In this document: positions 24,055 through 35,900 of the stretch, piece after piece
Layout of the letters: every line of letters begins with the position of its first letter
Numbering within the stretch: the first letter of the stretch is position 1
Assembly (NCBI GenBank): GCA_032622095.1
Contig: CP136061.1
Coordinates: forward strand, 218,704,373-218,768,372
From: Siphonodentalium dalli
Lineage: Eukaryota; Mollusca; Scaphopoda; Gadilida; Siphonodentaliidae
Direction of reading: 5' to 3'
DNA: 64,000 nucleotides
Notes under the pieces: model-generated
Database searches by the model: none
Seen by the model: only the letters and a program-made list of their open reading frames with translations
What the model was told of the DNA's origin: nothing
Made by a program: the position numbers and the translations under genes

Positions 24055-25490
24055 ATAATGAATACCAGTTAGCATTGGTGTGAATCTACTGAGGGTGTCA
24101 CCCTACCCCCACCACTAATCCTGAATACCAGTTATCATTGGTGTGAATCTACTGAGGGTGTCACCCCTACCCCCACCACTAATCCCGAATACCAGTTAGC
24201 ATTGGTGTGAATCTACTGAGGGTGTCACCCTTACTCCCACTAATCCTGAATACCAGTTAGAATTGGTGTGAATCTACTGAGGGTGTCACCCCTATCCCAC
24301 CACAAATCTTGAATACCAGTTAGCATTGGTGTTAATCTACTGAGGGTGTCACCCCTACCCCACTAATCCTGAATACCAGTTAGCATTGGTGTGAATCTAC
24401 TGAGGGTGTCACCACTACCCCACACTAATAATGAATACCAGCTAGCATTGGTGTGATCTACTGAGGGTGTCACCCTACCCCCACCACTAATCCTGAATAC
24501 CAGTTAGCATTGTTGTGAATCTACTGAGGGTGTCACCCTACCCCCATCACTAATCCCGAATACCAGTTAGCATTGGTGTTAATCTACTGAGGGTGTCATC
24601 CTTACCCCCCACTAATCCTGAATATCAGTTAGCATTGGTGTGAGTCTACTGAGGGTGTCACCCCTACCCCCACTAATCCTGAATACCAGTTAGCATTGGT
24701 GTGAGTCTACTGAGGGTGTCACCCCTACCCCCTACCACTAATCCTGAATACCAGTTATCATTGGTGTGAATCTACTGAGACTGTCACCCTACCCCCCCCC
24801 CCCACTAATTCTGAATACAAGTTAGCATTGGTGTGAATTTGAGGGTGTCACCCCTACCTCTAATCCTGAATACCAGTTAGCATTGGTGTGACTCTACTGA
24901 GGGTGTCACCCCTACCCCCACTAATCCTGAATACCAGTTAGCATTGGTGTGAACCTACTGAGGGTGTCACCCCTACCCCCACCACTAATCCTGAATACCA
25001 GTTAGCATTGGTGTGAGTCTACAGAGGTGTCACCCCTACTAATCCTGAATACCAGTTAGCATTGGATTGAGTCTACTGAGGGTGTCACCCCTACCCCCCA
25101 CTAATCCTGAATACCAATTAGCATTGGTGTAAGTCTACTGAGGGTGTCACCCCTACCACTAATCCTGAATAGCAGTTAGCATTGGTGTGAATCTACTGAA
25201 GTTGTCACCCTACCCCCCACTAATCCTGAATACAAGTTAGCATTGGTGTGAATCTGAGGGTGTCACCCCTACCCCCACCACTAATCCAGAATACCAGTTA
25301 GCATTGGTGTGAATATACAGAGGGTGTCACCCCTACCCCCACTAATCCTGAATACCAGTTAGCATTGTTGTGAATCTACTGAGGGTGTCACCCCTACCCC
25401 CACCACTAATCCTGAATACCAGTTAGCATTGGTGTGAGTCTACTGATGGTGTCAACCCTACCCCACCCCACTAATCCTGAATACCAGTTA
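24055..25490 (+). repeat. Tandem family C, block 3 (about 21 units)
   Basis: Duplicate of block 2 with a few units lost or gained. CTTTACAAAGTAAAGTTGAG precedes it at 24032, as at 20181 for block 2. The array ends at CCAGTTAAGCCAG near 25490. Confidence 0.92.
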
Positions 25491-25684
25491 AGCCAGAAAA
25501 TATAGAATACAAATCATGGTTATTTCACACTAATATGATAATTTTCTCACATTTGCTGAAGTAAATATCCATTCAACACATCAACATGTTGAGACTGAAC
25601 TGCATCGAAATATATAATTTTGGCTAAGAAATTTGCCAAGTTAATTAGCAGTATTTCTTCTAAGAATGCAAGGTATTTGCCTGT

Positions 25685-26117
25685 TTAAAGGTACTCAATC
25701 CGATCAGACGCTCCTAAATTACTATTTCTTTGGCTTCGGGGGTAAAAAATATTTGATTAGAGTCAAGGAACCCACCCATCAAAGCTCAGGGTGATTAGAT
25801 ATCGATTTTTGAAGTTTGCTATTTCTATTGTTTGTGGACCAGAAGCACGTGGTCAAACAGACGAAAATGCAGATGAAGATGGATAACTCTAAAATCAAGT
25901 GGTTATTATTACCACTTGATTTTAGAGTTATCCATCTTCATCCGTTTGACCACGTGCTTCTGGTCCACAAATAATAGAAATAGCAAACTTCAAAAATCGA
26001 TATCTAATCACCATGAGCTTTGATGGGTGGGTTCCTCGACCCGAATCAAATATTTTTTACCCCCGAAGCCAAAGAAATATTAATTTAGGAGCGTCTGATC
26101 GGATTGAGTACCTTTAA
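25685..26117. mobile_element. Fold-back element with TTAA flanks
   Basis: The ends are TTAAAGGTACTCAATCCGAT and ATCGGATTGAGTACCTTTAA. The arms are about 205 bp, nearly identical and inverted, meeting around GTGGTTATTATTACCAC. TTAA at both ends fits piggyBac- or Kolobok-type insertion. No transposase is present. A decayed relative lies at 38650-39069. Confidence 0.9.
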
Positions 26118-26610
26118 TAATACATTACATGTAGATGCCATATTGGAACAGACGTGTTATAAAGATTCAGCTTCTTGTCTTCCTGCCTGATAGGCTTGGT
26201 GTTCATATTAAAGTCACAGACAATAATGAATTGACTCAGAAGTTAGATGTATAATCATCTGATTAAACCCACAACTGGTCTGCATTATACAGAGATGCCA
26301 TGCATGAACCTCTGAATGTCATCCTTTGTATTCTATTAAAACTATTTCGACTGTCTGAGTCTAAATGATTGATGTATATAATTAGGCCTATGTGGAATTG
26401 CTTATCATTTTTATTGTTGCAACAATACTTTACCAGTGATAGTAGCCTGTCTTCTGAAGAAAATATCACATAAGCAACAATGAAGTCGACATTGACCAGT
26501 AAATTGATAGTGTAGCATAAAATGGCAGCTTCACCGATTTGAGAATTTCAATCCGTGCTTTGCAAACCCATGGGATTTATAACTTACAATCATGATGGTA
26601 CATATAGAGG
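26118..26610. other. Unique intergenic DNA, no gene seen
   Basis: No exon, RNA gene or repeat was recognised. Confidence 0.4.
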
Positions 26611-26752
26611 ATCTACAAGTCCCCAGTTTATAGCGGAATTTACAAAAAAAGTCCAGTAAATTAGGTCTGGACCGAGCCTTTGGCGAGGTCCAGACCTAAT
26701 TTACTGGACAAGTTTTGTAATTTCCGCTATAAATTGGGGACGAGTTGTAGAT
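26611..26752. repeat. Fold-back repeat with about 70-bp arms
   Basis: ATCTACAAGTCCCCAGTTTA at the left is mirrored by AAATTGGGGACGAGTTGTAGAT at the right. The inner AGTAAATTAGGTCTGGACC and its complement flank a short GAGCCTTTGGC loop. Probably a palindromic MITE; no target duplication was resolved. Confidence 0.85.
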
Positions 26753-29480
26753 TCTATTTATTACATGATCCAAAACATCGACAAAACATACCTAAATCAA
26801 CAAATTGGATGCGAAACTAACATTGGCTTCTATAAGGCATGTGATGACGTTTCACATAACTATTCATTGTTTGCCCACGTAAAGAAATAGTCCCAGATAA
26901 ATAGAGTCTTTGGCACATTTAATGGCATATATTTAATGACATAACTTATCAAACACTTCATTCATGATATTTTGTTGGAAAAATATTGGAAGCCATAGTA
27001 TTTTGAGACGTAGCGTACGGAATGTTAACATATGACAAACTGGAAGTCAAAGGTCACCTGGCACTATTTCCTGTTATTAAACAAACGTTTAATATCACAA
27101 TTTATAGAATGGGTTTATTGAATGGAATAAGGGTAGGATCATGTAATAAATTTGGATATTGAACCAATGGTTGAAACTATTTACTGAATATTAAACTGTG
27201 GTACCATAACATCATCCAGGAATTCTCCAGCTGTAAAATAGGTTCATGTACTGTTTACTCAAATGTGAGTACATATTCTGGGATGGAAACTAATCGAGAA
27301 TAAAACTTTTAAAATGCATCATTTAATAGCCTTTAAACACTGTTTAAACAAAATCTGTACATCATCTTCTGTTTTATATGTATCCTGAATCAATAGTACC
27401 GAATACAATTGCCCACAGGCCAGTTCTGGTTGTCCAAGATTGCATCAATTTGCAAACAAATAGCGAATGGTTATTTACAGCATTAACAATGAGAGGTCTA
27501 TTTGAACTGATCTTGCTCTAAAGTTGACAAGACAGCAATGAAGCATGTTTAAAATAAAAATCATCATTGAGTAATCATTGATGAAGTGGATATACCCGTA
27601 TTAGTCAGGCCTCTCCATAAGGGGCAAGCAGCTGCTCACACATGCACCATGCTCTCCTTTGATTTTTTCAAAATAGCTCCCCCAGATCACACTGAACTCT
27701 GTCGAAGGACATCCCAGATATATCAACATTGGGGAGGTTCAGATTGATAAAACTTTGTAACATCGCTCGTCAAGCATAACAGACTATAATTCTGTGCCTG
27801 AGGAGGGAATGTATTATCCAGTAGTCAGCAAGCTATGTTCTATTTCCAAATGAAGTCCGTGCAACATTATCACAGTGAATTATACGATGAGATGTGAAAC
27901 ATGCCATACCAAAGACAGCATAAAATAAGGTCAATACTCTTGTGTTCACACTCGGGGTTGTACTGAGTTGATCAAACAAAGTATAGTTGTTCTCTGATTA
28001 GTCACGATTTCCCACCACCCTGTGACAAACAGAATAGTCAGATATTTCTTGATGTGTGAAGTTTTCAATATAAATCTCTCTAATGTCATAAGGTGCACGA
28101 ATAGAATTAATATCAAAAAGGAATTTGAAATAAATCTTACAGGGTTTGGCCAAAAGAAAAGGTGTTTGATTCTCAGGCATTGAACCGGTACATTGAAATA
28201 AATTGCCTGCATTGGACGTTTTTATTTTGATTCTTGATATTATGACAACAAATGTAAGAACAACAAAATTTTCACAAAAAAATTCAATTTTTTTTTTGGT
28301 ATGTTTTTACCAACATGCCCATTTAAATATTGAGAATTAATTGCAAAATACATGAACTCTTAACATATCTCTGTGTAAGAACATGAAGTAGATGACTACA
28401 TTGAAGAAAATGATTGGCTGATCCTCATAGTCTGGTGTACTAATTTTAACTCCAGAACAATTGAAAGGCACCTGAGGAAATATAGGTTCACATGTTATAA
28501 TGGAGAGGTATCAATTTACAGGTACCTGGAACAAAATGAACCACTCCCAAATATGTATAATAGAGAGCTGTTATATACTTTTGTAAGTGGGGTCATTTTG
28601 TTCCAGGAACCTGTGGAATAATCAGGGACATTATAACATTATAGGTAATCCCTGTCATATACTGGCAATACAATGTAATTTTTATATCAGATTAAATGAG
28701 TGTATATGCATAACAAAGTTCCTTCTAAATTTTCTGACTATTACTAGACAAGGGATGGTATCATAATCCATGTTTATTATGTGCACACAAAAAATAAAAA
28801 AAATTTAAATTAAAGCCTCCCTTCTTCACAGATTTGAAAAAATAAGTGTCTGGGAATCAAATTTTTTTTTGGACCTTATCTATCATTATTATTGTGGTCT
28901 TGAAGAATTGCCAGAATTTTGATTGGTAATCAGATGCCCAATTCACAGCAATGAGTGGACATAGCTTGGCAATATGGTCAGATGGGTTATGAATGATAAT
29001 TTATTTATCTGTATTATTTAATTTGAATTCGTGGATGAAAGTTACTCGGCAATTGTCTGGGGTCCCTTTTATGAGCTCCTACGAACTCTCAATGTTAATT
29101 ATATTATGGAGAGGCCCAATACTACATGGAGTAGAAAATTACATATCACAAGGCATCTCAAGCGAAAACTACTCAGCTATTCCGATACACAGTTGTAGTT
29201 TATAGCAGAGATCAGAAGAAATATTGTAATCTCTTATGTGACATAATATATGGTCGCAAATCAACATTCAAAATTTGTTGGCAGACTTTATGTCTAAATT
29301 TTATCTGCGAGGATTAGATCATGGCATTATATTGATGCTAGGTTGCCTGAGAAGGAAGAAATCAATTTCTAATTTCATCAATAGTCACAGCTCAGACTAT
29401 GGATGCAATCAAAAACAAATTTCATAATCCTGATGGTTGTTGACGGCAAAAAGGCAAAAGATTATTTTAGTGAATGCTAA
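26753..29480. other. Intergenic DNA downstream of ISCU
   Basis: No gene was recognised. An inverted repeat at 28519-28613 pairs CAGGTACCTGGAACAAAATG with CATTTTGTTCCAGGAACCTG (arms about 30 bp). ORFs such as 27946-28212 have no recognisable domain. Confidence 0.4.
28519..28613. repeat. Short inverted repeat, arms about 30 bp
   Basis: CAGGTACCTGGAACAAAATGA is complemented by TCATTTTGTTCCAGGAACCTG, with a spacer of roughly 35 bp. Confidence 0.75.
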
Positions 29481-29542
29481 GAATACGGTATATAAAGTAG
29501 TCTGCCCACACTTACAGTCACCAGAATATGATTACAAGATGA

Positions 29543-29548
29543 TTTATT
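29543..29548 (-). terminator. Possible ISCU polyadenylation signal
   Basis: AATAAA on the minus strand, about 335 bp after the ISCU stop codon. It is the nearest canonical hexamer noticed downstream; use is not proven. Confidence 0.3.
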
Positions 29549-29881
29549 CAAATCTTATATAAGTGGCTAAGACAATTGATGTACCCTTCAGTGTTTGAAA
29601 AGAATTTAGAAAGCTATTGGAATAGCTGAGTAATTTCCACTACAAAAACCTTGGGCTACAAATCAGCATCTTCTGATTAGTACAACACAAGATATAAACA
29701 TAAGACTGCTACTCTCAACTTATCTCTTCATGCACCTGCATGACCAGCGCTAACAATTCCTGCCTGCATATTACCAACATCGATAATAGAATCATATCAC
29801 ATGTGTTCTGAGAGTTATGTATTCACAAAAATCAACGTAACACAGATACCAAAATATATGCAATAGAGTAATGAAGCCCTA

Positions 29882-29952
29882 TCAGTTTGCAGCACTTTTC
29901 TGTTTCTTGTTGTAATCAGATAAGGCTGACTTGATAGCATCCTCTGCAAGCA
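29882..29952 (-). CDS. ISCU: ISCU exon 5 (C-terminal coding exon and stop)
   Basis: Acceptor TTTCAG at 29958-29953. The exon supplies TG to complete the split Met codon, then [22 protein letters not shown] and TGA at 29884-29882. The acidic/lysine tail is a few residues shorter than the human KKGEAEKK-type end. Confidence 0.95.
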
Positions 29953-32900
29953 CTGAAAGTATAGATACCATATTATTTGAGACATATTCAGTGCAATGCA
30001 TACAATATTGAGATTCATCACCTTTACCTATAGGCAGGTATGTTGTTTGTCTTTGGTTAACCCATTGTTTGGTTGATCAGGTGCCAAGTCCCCCTAGAGA
30101 ACTTGAGCAACACTTTTGAATAAGTATCGCATAAATTTGCTCCTTAAATATTGTTACCAGCAACTCATTCAAAGTGTAGTATACAAGACAGTCAAAGACT
30201 GTGGGGTCGCTCACCAGACTGCAAAGACTGATAAGACTGGGACTTTGGAGACCACAACAGTCAGAACTTTTCATAATCACTTTAAAAGAAGTAGATCTAA
30301 ACAGGATATGTGGCTAGAGAGGCTTCATGAATGTAGATCAGTGAATATCAAATTACCAAATCTACAAAATCTACCTTGAAATTAACAAATCTAACTTGAA
30401 ATTACCAACTGTACACTAGTGATCACCCCCTCCTCCAGCTCAAGAAGTCCCCTCTCGCCCGGGGCCCAGACTCCCAAGTCTTAGGTTGAAATTTCACAAC
30501 CAACATCTCAAACTTTCTCAATTGTTGGAAATTTTCAATCTCACAAGCGCTTTATATAAAACCATTTAGACATGTTTAAAGTCCAATTATCCATGGACCC
30601 AAAAACACTATATGTATGTCAGATTAATCAGTCAGGTAGTTCCAAGGTAGACGTTTTAATGAATTTTGTATTTTAATGATTTTTTAGATACAAAAGTCTT
30701 AAGTCCCCATAGTCCCGTCATTTCTTAATGGGTTGACCTCATGTTAACAGATCTGAATCTCAGTCACTAAAGGATCCTCCATACTATATGGTCCAACCTC
30801 TCTTGAGAAGACATTATAAGTATTACTATAGAGATATACAGTTATGTCCCTGGTCCCACCCTATTTAACCTGGTGACCCCATCTGCATAAATTTGAATCC
30901 CAGACACCAAAGAACCCTTCATACTAAATATCAGTAAAATAAACCTGACGGTCCGTGTAAAGGAAGCATATTAAGAGGAAAACTGTCCTTTGCTTGGCCC
31001 CTATTTGACCAGGATGACCCCATTTGAACAAATCTGAACTACAGTCACCAAAGGACCCTTCATACCAAATATGAACCAATTCAACCTGATGGTACACGAG
31101 AAGTCGTTTTTAAGAATTACTATGGAGGGCAAGAGTTATGGCCCTGGCTTCACAACCATTTGACAGAGTGACCTCATTTGAACAAATCTGAATGTGAGTC
31201 ACCTAGGGAACATCCACACCAAATATGAACCCATTCAGTCTTATGACCTAGAGAAGATGTTCAAAGAATTGTTGACAGATGGATGGACAGACAGACAGAC
31301 AGACAGATGAACAGGTGACAGATGAGCAGTGATGACTATAGCTTCTTCTCATAAGAGCTTCAAATTTACATTTCATTGAACAAATCTGTCAGTCACCCCC
31401 CCCCCCCCCCCCCCCCCCCCAACACTGTGGGGACATCCCTGTGAGAATATGACATACAACATTTATTTGACTACATTAGCTTAACAAAATTCCCATGACC
31501 TTGAGAGCAAGTGCATTCTGAGAATTATATTCCATTCATGAAACCATCAGCTACCAGTGTCTGAGAGGTGTTGACATAGATTATTAGGTTTTAACTGCAC
31601 ACACAGCTTTTTGATACTCCAACAGCTGTGATCAAAACAAGGATTTTAGTGGGGTGAACAAGGAAGAGATAACATGGTATGATAAAGTGTGGTGTGGCAG
31701 GAACAGGAGGTGGGGTGGGGGAGGGTGGGGTTGGGTAGCTGTGATATGTCTAAAAAAAATCAAATGTCAAAATGCAATTTTTTTTTTTTTTAGAGTTATG
31801 TCCCTGGCTCTGCCCCTATTTGACCCAGTGACCCCATTTGACCAAATCTGAACCCCAGTCACCCAAGGTCTCTCTGTACTAAATATAAGCTAAATCGGCC
31901 AAATATTTTTTTAGAAGAAGTCATTGTAAGAATTACTATGAGTTATGGCCCTGGTTACTCAACTAATTGACCGGGTGACCTCATTTGAACAAATCTGAAT
32001 ACCAGTCACCCAAGGACCCTCCATACCAAATATTAGCTAAATCGGCCCAATGGTTCTGAACAAGAAGTCGTTGTAAGAATTACTATGGAGGAATAGAGTT
32101 ATGGCCCTGGCTTCGCAACTATTTGACCCAGTGACCTCATTTGAACAAATCTGAATGAGAGTCACCTAGGGAACATCCACACCAAATATGAACCAATTCG
32201 GTCTTCCGGTTTCAGAGGAGAAGATGTTCAAAGAATTGTTGACGGACGGACGGATGGATGGACGGACGACGGACGAGGAGTGATGACTATAGGTGCTATA
32301 GCTCCACCGGAGACTTCGTCTCAGGTGAGCTAATTACCAATAATTAGCACTTTCCAGTCCAAGATTTGCATTCAATGTTTAAATGAATCCAATAATTGAT
32401 GAAGATGTCCACTAAGTCCATCACAAGAATGTTTGGCCAGCTTATTCATGTTAACCCATCAATCGCTTGTGACTTTTATTTTGTTTAAAGGCCCACTTAA
32501 TTTTCGAACCCCCAGATTACTTTATATAAAATATATGCCATATTATATACCATTTGAAAGAGGAAGCTCCAAAACATTGCATTATCAACTTATCCGGTGT
32601 AATAAACTGTGGACATGTTGTTTTTGTTGAGTTGCCAATGCGTTTTGTCATCAAGATTGAAGTAAAAATCAGTACTATTTTCAATGCAGGGGGAATAACT
32701 CTACATATCAAAGATAGAGTTCTTCCCCTTTCATTGAAAAAGTTTGAATTCTGTTGCATTCTGGGTGCCAGAGGGGGGGGGGAAGTCTTCAGCAGTTTTC
32801 TATTTCTCTGTGGGCATCTTCTGAGACAGGTTTTTCAAATAGTGATGAATTATAGTATTTTAATCATATTTTATGGCATAGATTGTTATTAAAACCGTAT

Positions 32901-35900
32901 ATCAAGTCACTATAAAAAATAATAATCGGAGACTCGAAAATTAAGTGGGACTTTAACCCATAAATGAACAAACTGATCGTTCGTCTGATATTTTATGTGT
33001 TGATATTGTGCGTCTATTTCAGTGCATCAAACTGACAAGTGAGTATATCCAGGCACTTTGCCCACAGAGAGAATATAGCATTCAACCTATGTTATTATAT
33101 CATTACTGAAAATTCTATCCACAATAATCATACATGTACCATCCAAACTTAGCACAATTGTAAATGTATATATTTACTCCTTTAATAATAGGCAAATTTA
33201 TCGCCAATAATCAAGTGTCAACGACTACGGCAACTACAGTTGCTGAATATAATTTCTATATAAAAATGACAATGTGTGTTGCCAATTTGGATATAACAAT
33301 TATGAAAGTAACAAATTTATTGCCAATCGACCACCCCGGCGAAGTGTTCAAAGCAGGTTCCAGATTAATAGTCTAGTCTCTCTCAGATTTCTGCACCAAA
33401 TACTATGTAGCTATCACATACCACATAACCAATTGCTTTGCCAAAATAGTAGATCCAGGAGAAGGAAAGTCCAAATGCTAACATAGATATTGAAAGAATG
33501 GGCATAATAGGGTGAAGGTGATTTTGATGGCAATTTGTTTACACGCGTTTGTTAACAGAAGTGGCAACTATTTTGTTAATGTGGCTGAATAGAGGATTTT
33601 GGGGGTAACTGTTTGCCATTTTTTTGCCATTTTATGACCTGAAGTTTTAGGCCACATTAAACCCGCGGCCTACCACTGTAAATCAAGAAATGGAACACTC
33701 ATCAGAACCAAATAATAATCGAACAATTTTTATATAGCATTTATCAATATACTAACATATTGGCAGAAAGGAAACTGCTCCCATGATAACTGATTGCGCA
33801 GATATCGGTCAAAATTGTATTAGGTTAACCAGCATGCAGATCACACATTAATTATGACAGCGAATTTTTGATGAATTTGAGAACTATTAAAAACTGATAA
33901 TGCTGAATAATAGATCTTATCTTGCTGAGAATTGTGTTAATTATTTTTTCTTCCAACTTGCCCAGTGTTTGCTCCTGATAGACTACAAACAATTCACAAG
34001 AGAATTTCATGGAAGGGTATTTAAAGGCCAAACAAAATTATCTCGCTAAATGAAAAAAAAAGAGTTTGAGAGTAGCTGTGTTTATGCCAATGATGCAAAT
34101 GCAGACCTCAAACTATGGTGCTGGATATTAGCAGATTGAGTTCCCAATAGGGTGAATTTAATTACTCTACCCTGGACAGTGGGCTAGCATCACCAAATTC
34201 ATCCTCTGGGGACCTCGTTCTGCATGGCCTCATCTGCTAAGGGATAACTAGAATCATATTTAAGTTTCCAGATGGTGATGTGCACCAATTTGGCACCTCG
34301 ATTATGCACTGTGTCGCCTGCCAATTTGGGGATATAGAGAAACTAAACTAAACTAAAAAAGAAACAAACTAAAAAAACTTGAAAATTTGATAATAAAGAT
34401 ACTTTCCAGAGAACATGAAACCTGAGCAGAATGAGGTCCCCAGAAGATGAATTTAGTGATTCTGATCCACTGTTCTGGGTAGCGTCACTAAATTCAACTT
34501 CTGGGGACCCCATTTTGCAAATGTTCAGGTACCATATTTGCAGGCCTGTGCAAAAGAAGAAGTCTTCCGTTCTACACTAACCAAAATTCATATTATAGAT
34601 GATGCAGCTTCCAACTTCATAGCAACACAGAAGAATCCATTTATAGTTTCACACCTACTCAATTCAATGCAAATCATGATTTTGTATGACTGAAAACTGA
34701 GCAAACAAGAGATGGACTGTCGTCCGGTGCATACCCCCTCGTGGCATACCGCCTAGTGTGGGCACATCTATAACTTACCGTATGATGGCTATACTCAGAC
34801 ATATGGACCCAGAAATCAGCATTTTCATATAAACAAAGATGAATAACTATAGAACAAAAAACCAAAACAAACATTTGAATGTGCCATTAAATGTCCTCAG
34901 AGAATAGTGGTGAACATCCATACAAAATTTCATTGAGATCCGAGCATTACTGTTCAAGTTATGAGCTGAACAGACATCGGATGGATCAAACAGCCAACAT
35001 TTCCAGATAAACAAAGATGAATTACTCTAGAATGGAAAAGCAGAACAGAACAATGGAACCCCCCTATTGAATGTACTCATAGCAGTGAACATCTATACCA
35101 AATTCCATTGAGATCCCAGCACAACTGTTGAAGTTACGACATGAACAGACACCAGACGGACCAAAAAGCCAACATTTCCAGATAAACAAAGATGAATAAC
35201 TCTAGAATGGAAAAGCGGAACAAAACGATGGAACCCTCTTTTTAATGTCCTCATAGTAGTGAACATCCATACCAAATCCCATTGAGATCCCAGTACAACT
35301 GTCGAAGTTACGACATGAACAGACACCAGACGAACAAAAAAGCCAACATTTCCAGATGAACAAAGATGTATAACTCTAGAATGGAAAATCCGAACAAAAC
35401 GATGGAACCCTCTATTTAATGTCCTCATAATAGTGAACATCCGTACCTAATTTCATTGAGATCCGAGCACTACTGTTCATGTTATGACACGAACAGACAT
35501 CGGACGGACGTACAGACTCACGCACGCACGGACGGACGGACAGGTGCAAAACAGTATACCCCCCTTTAAAAAAAAAAAGGGGGTATAATGAAATGAAATG
35601 CACACTGATTTGTATCCTCTATATTCTTATCAGACTTTTCATCAACATTTTCAATTTGAATATAGTACAAGATATAAAGAAACAAGCAGTCGCAGACGGC
35701 GGTATCCCCCGCCGAAATGTGCAAGTGTGGTCTTCTTACCTGATAATTTACAATTTTACACATACATGTAGGATAGGTACATAAATCAAGCATCTTATCA
35801 GCCAATATTAAGATAGTCTATCACTTCCCAGCAAGTTGTTTGCAGATTCCAGGGTATAAAAACATAGATATGAATCGAGGACACCAGTCTGGAAAAGCTT

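Noticed and set aside
32554-32892. 112-codon ORF
   Set aside because: It lies wholly within a TTAA-flanked MITE and has no recognised domain.
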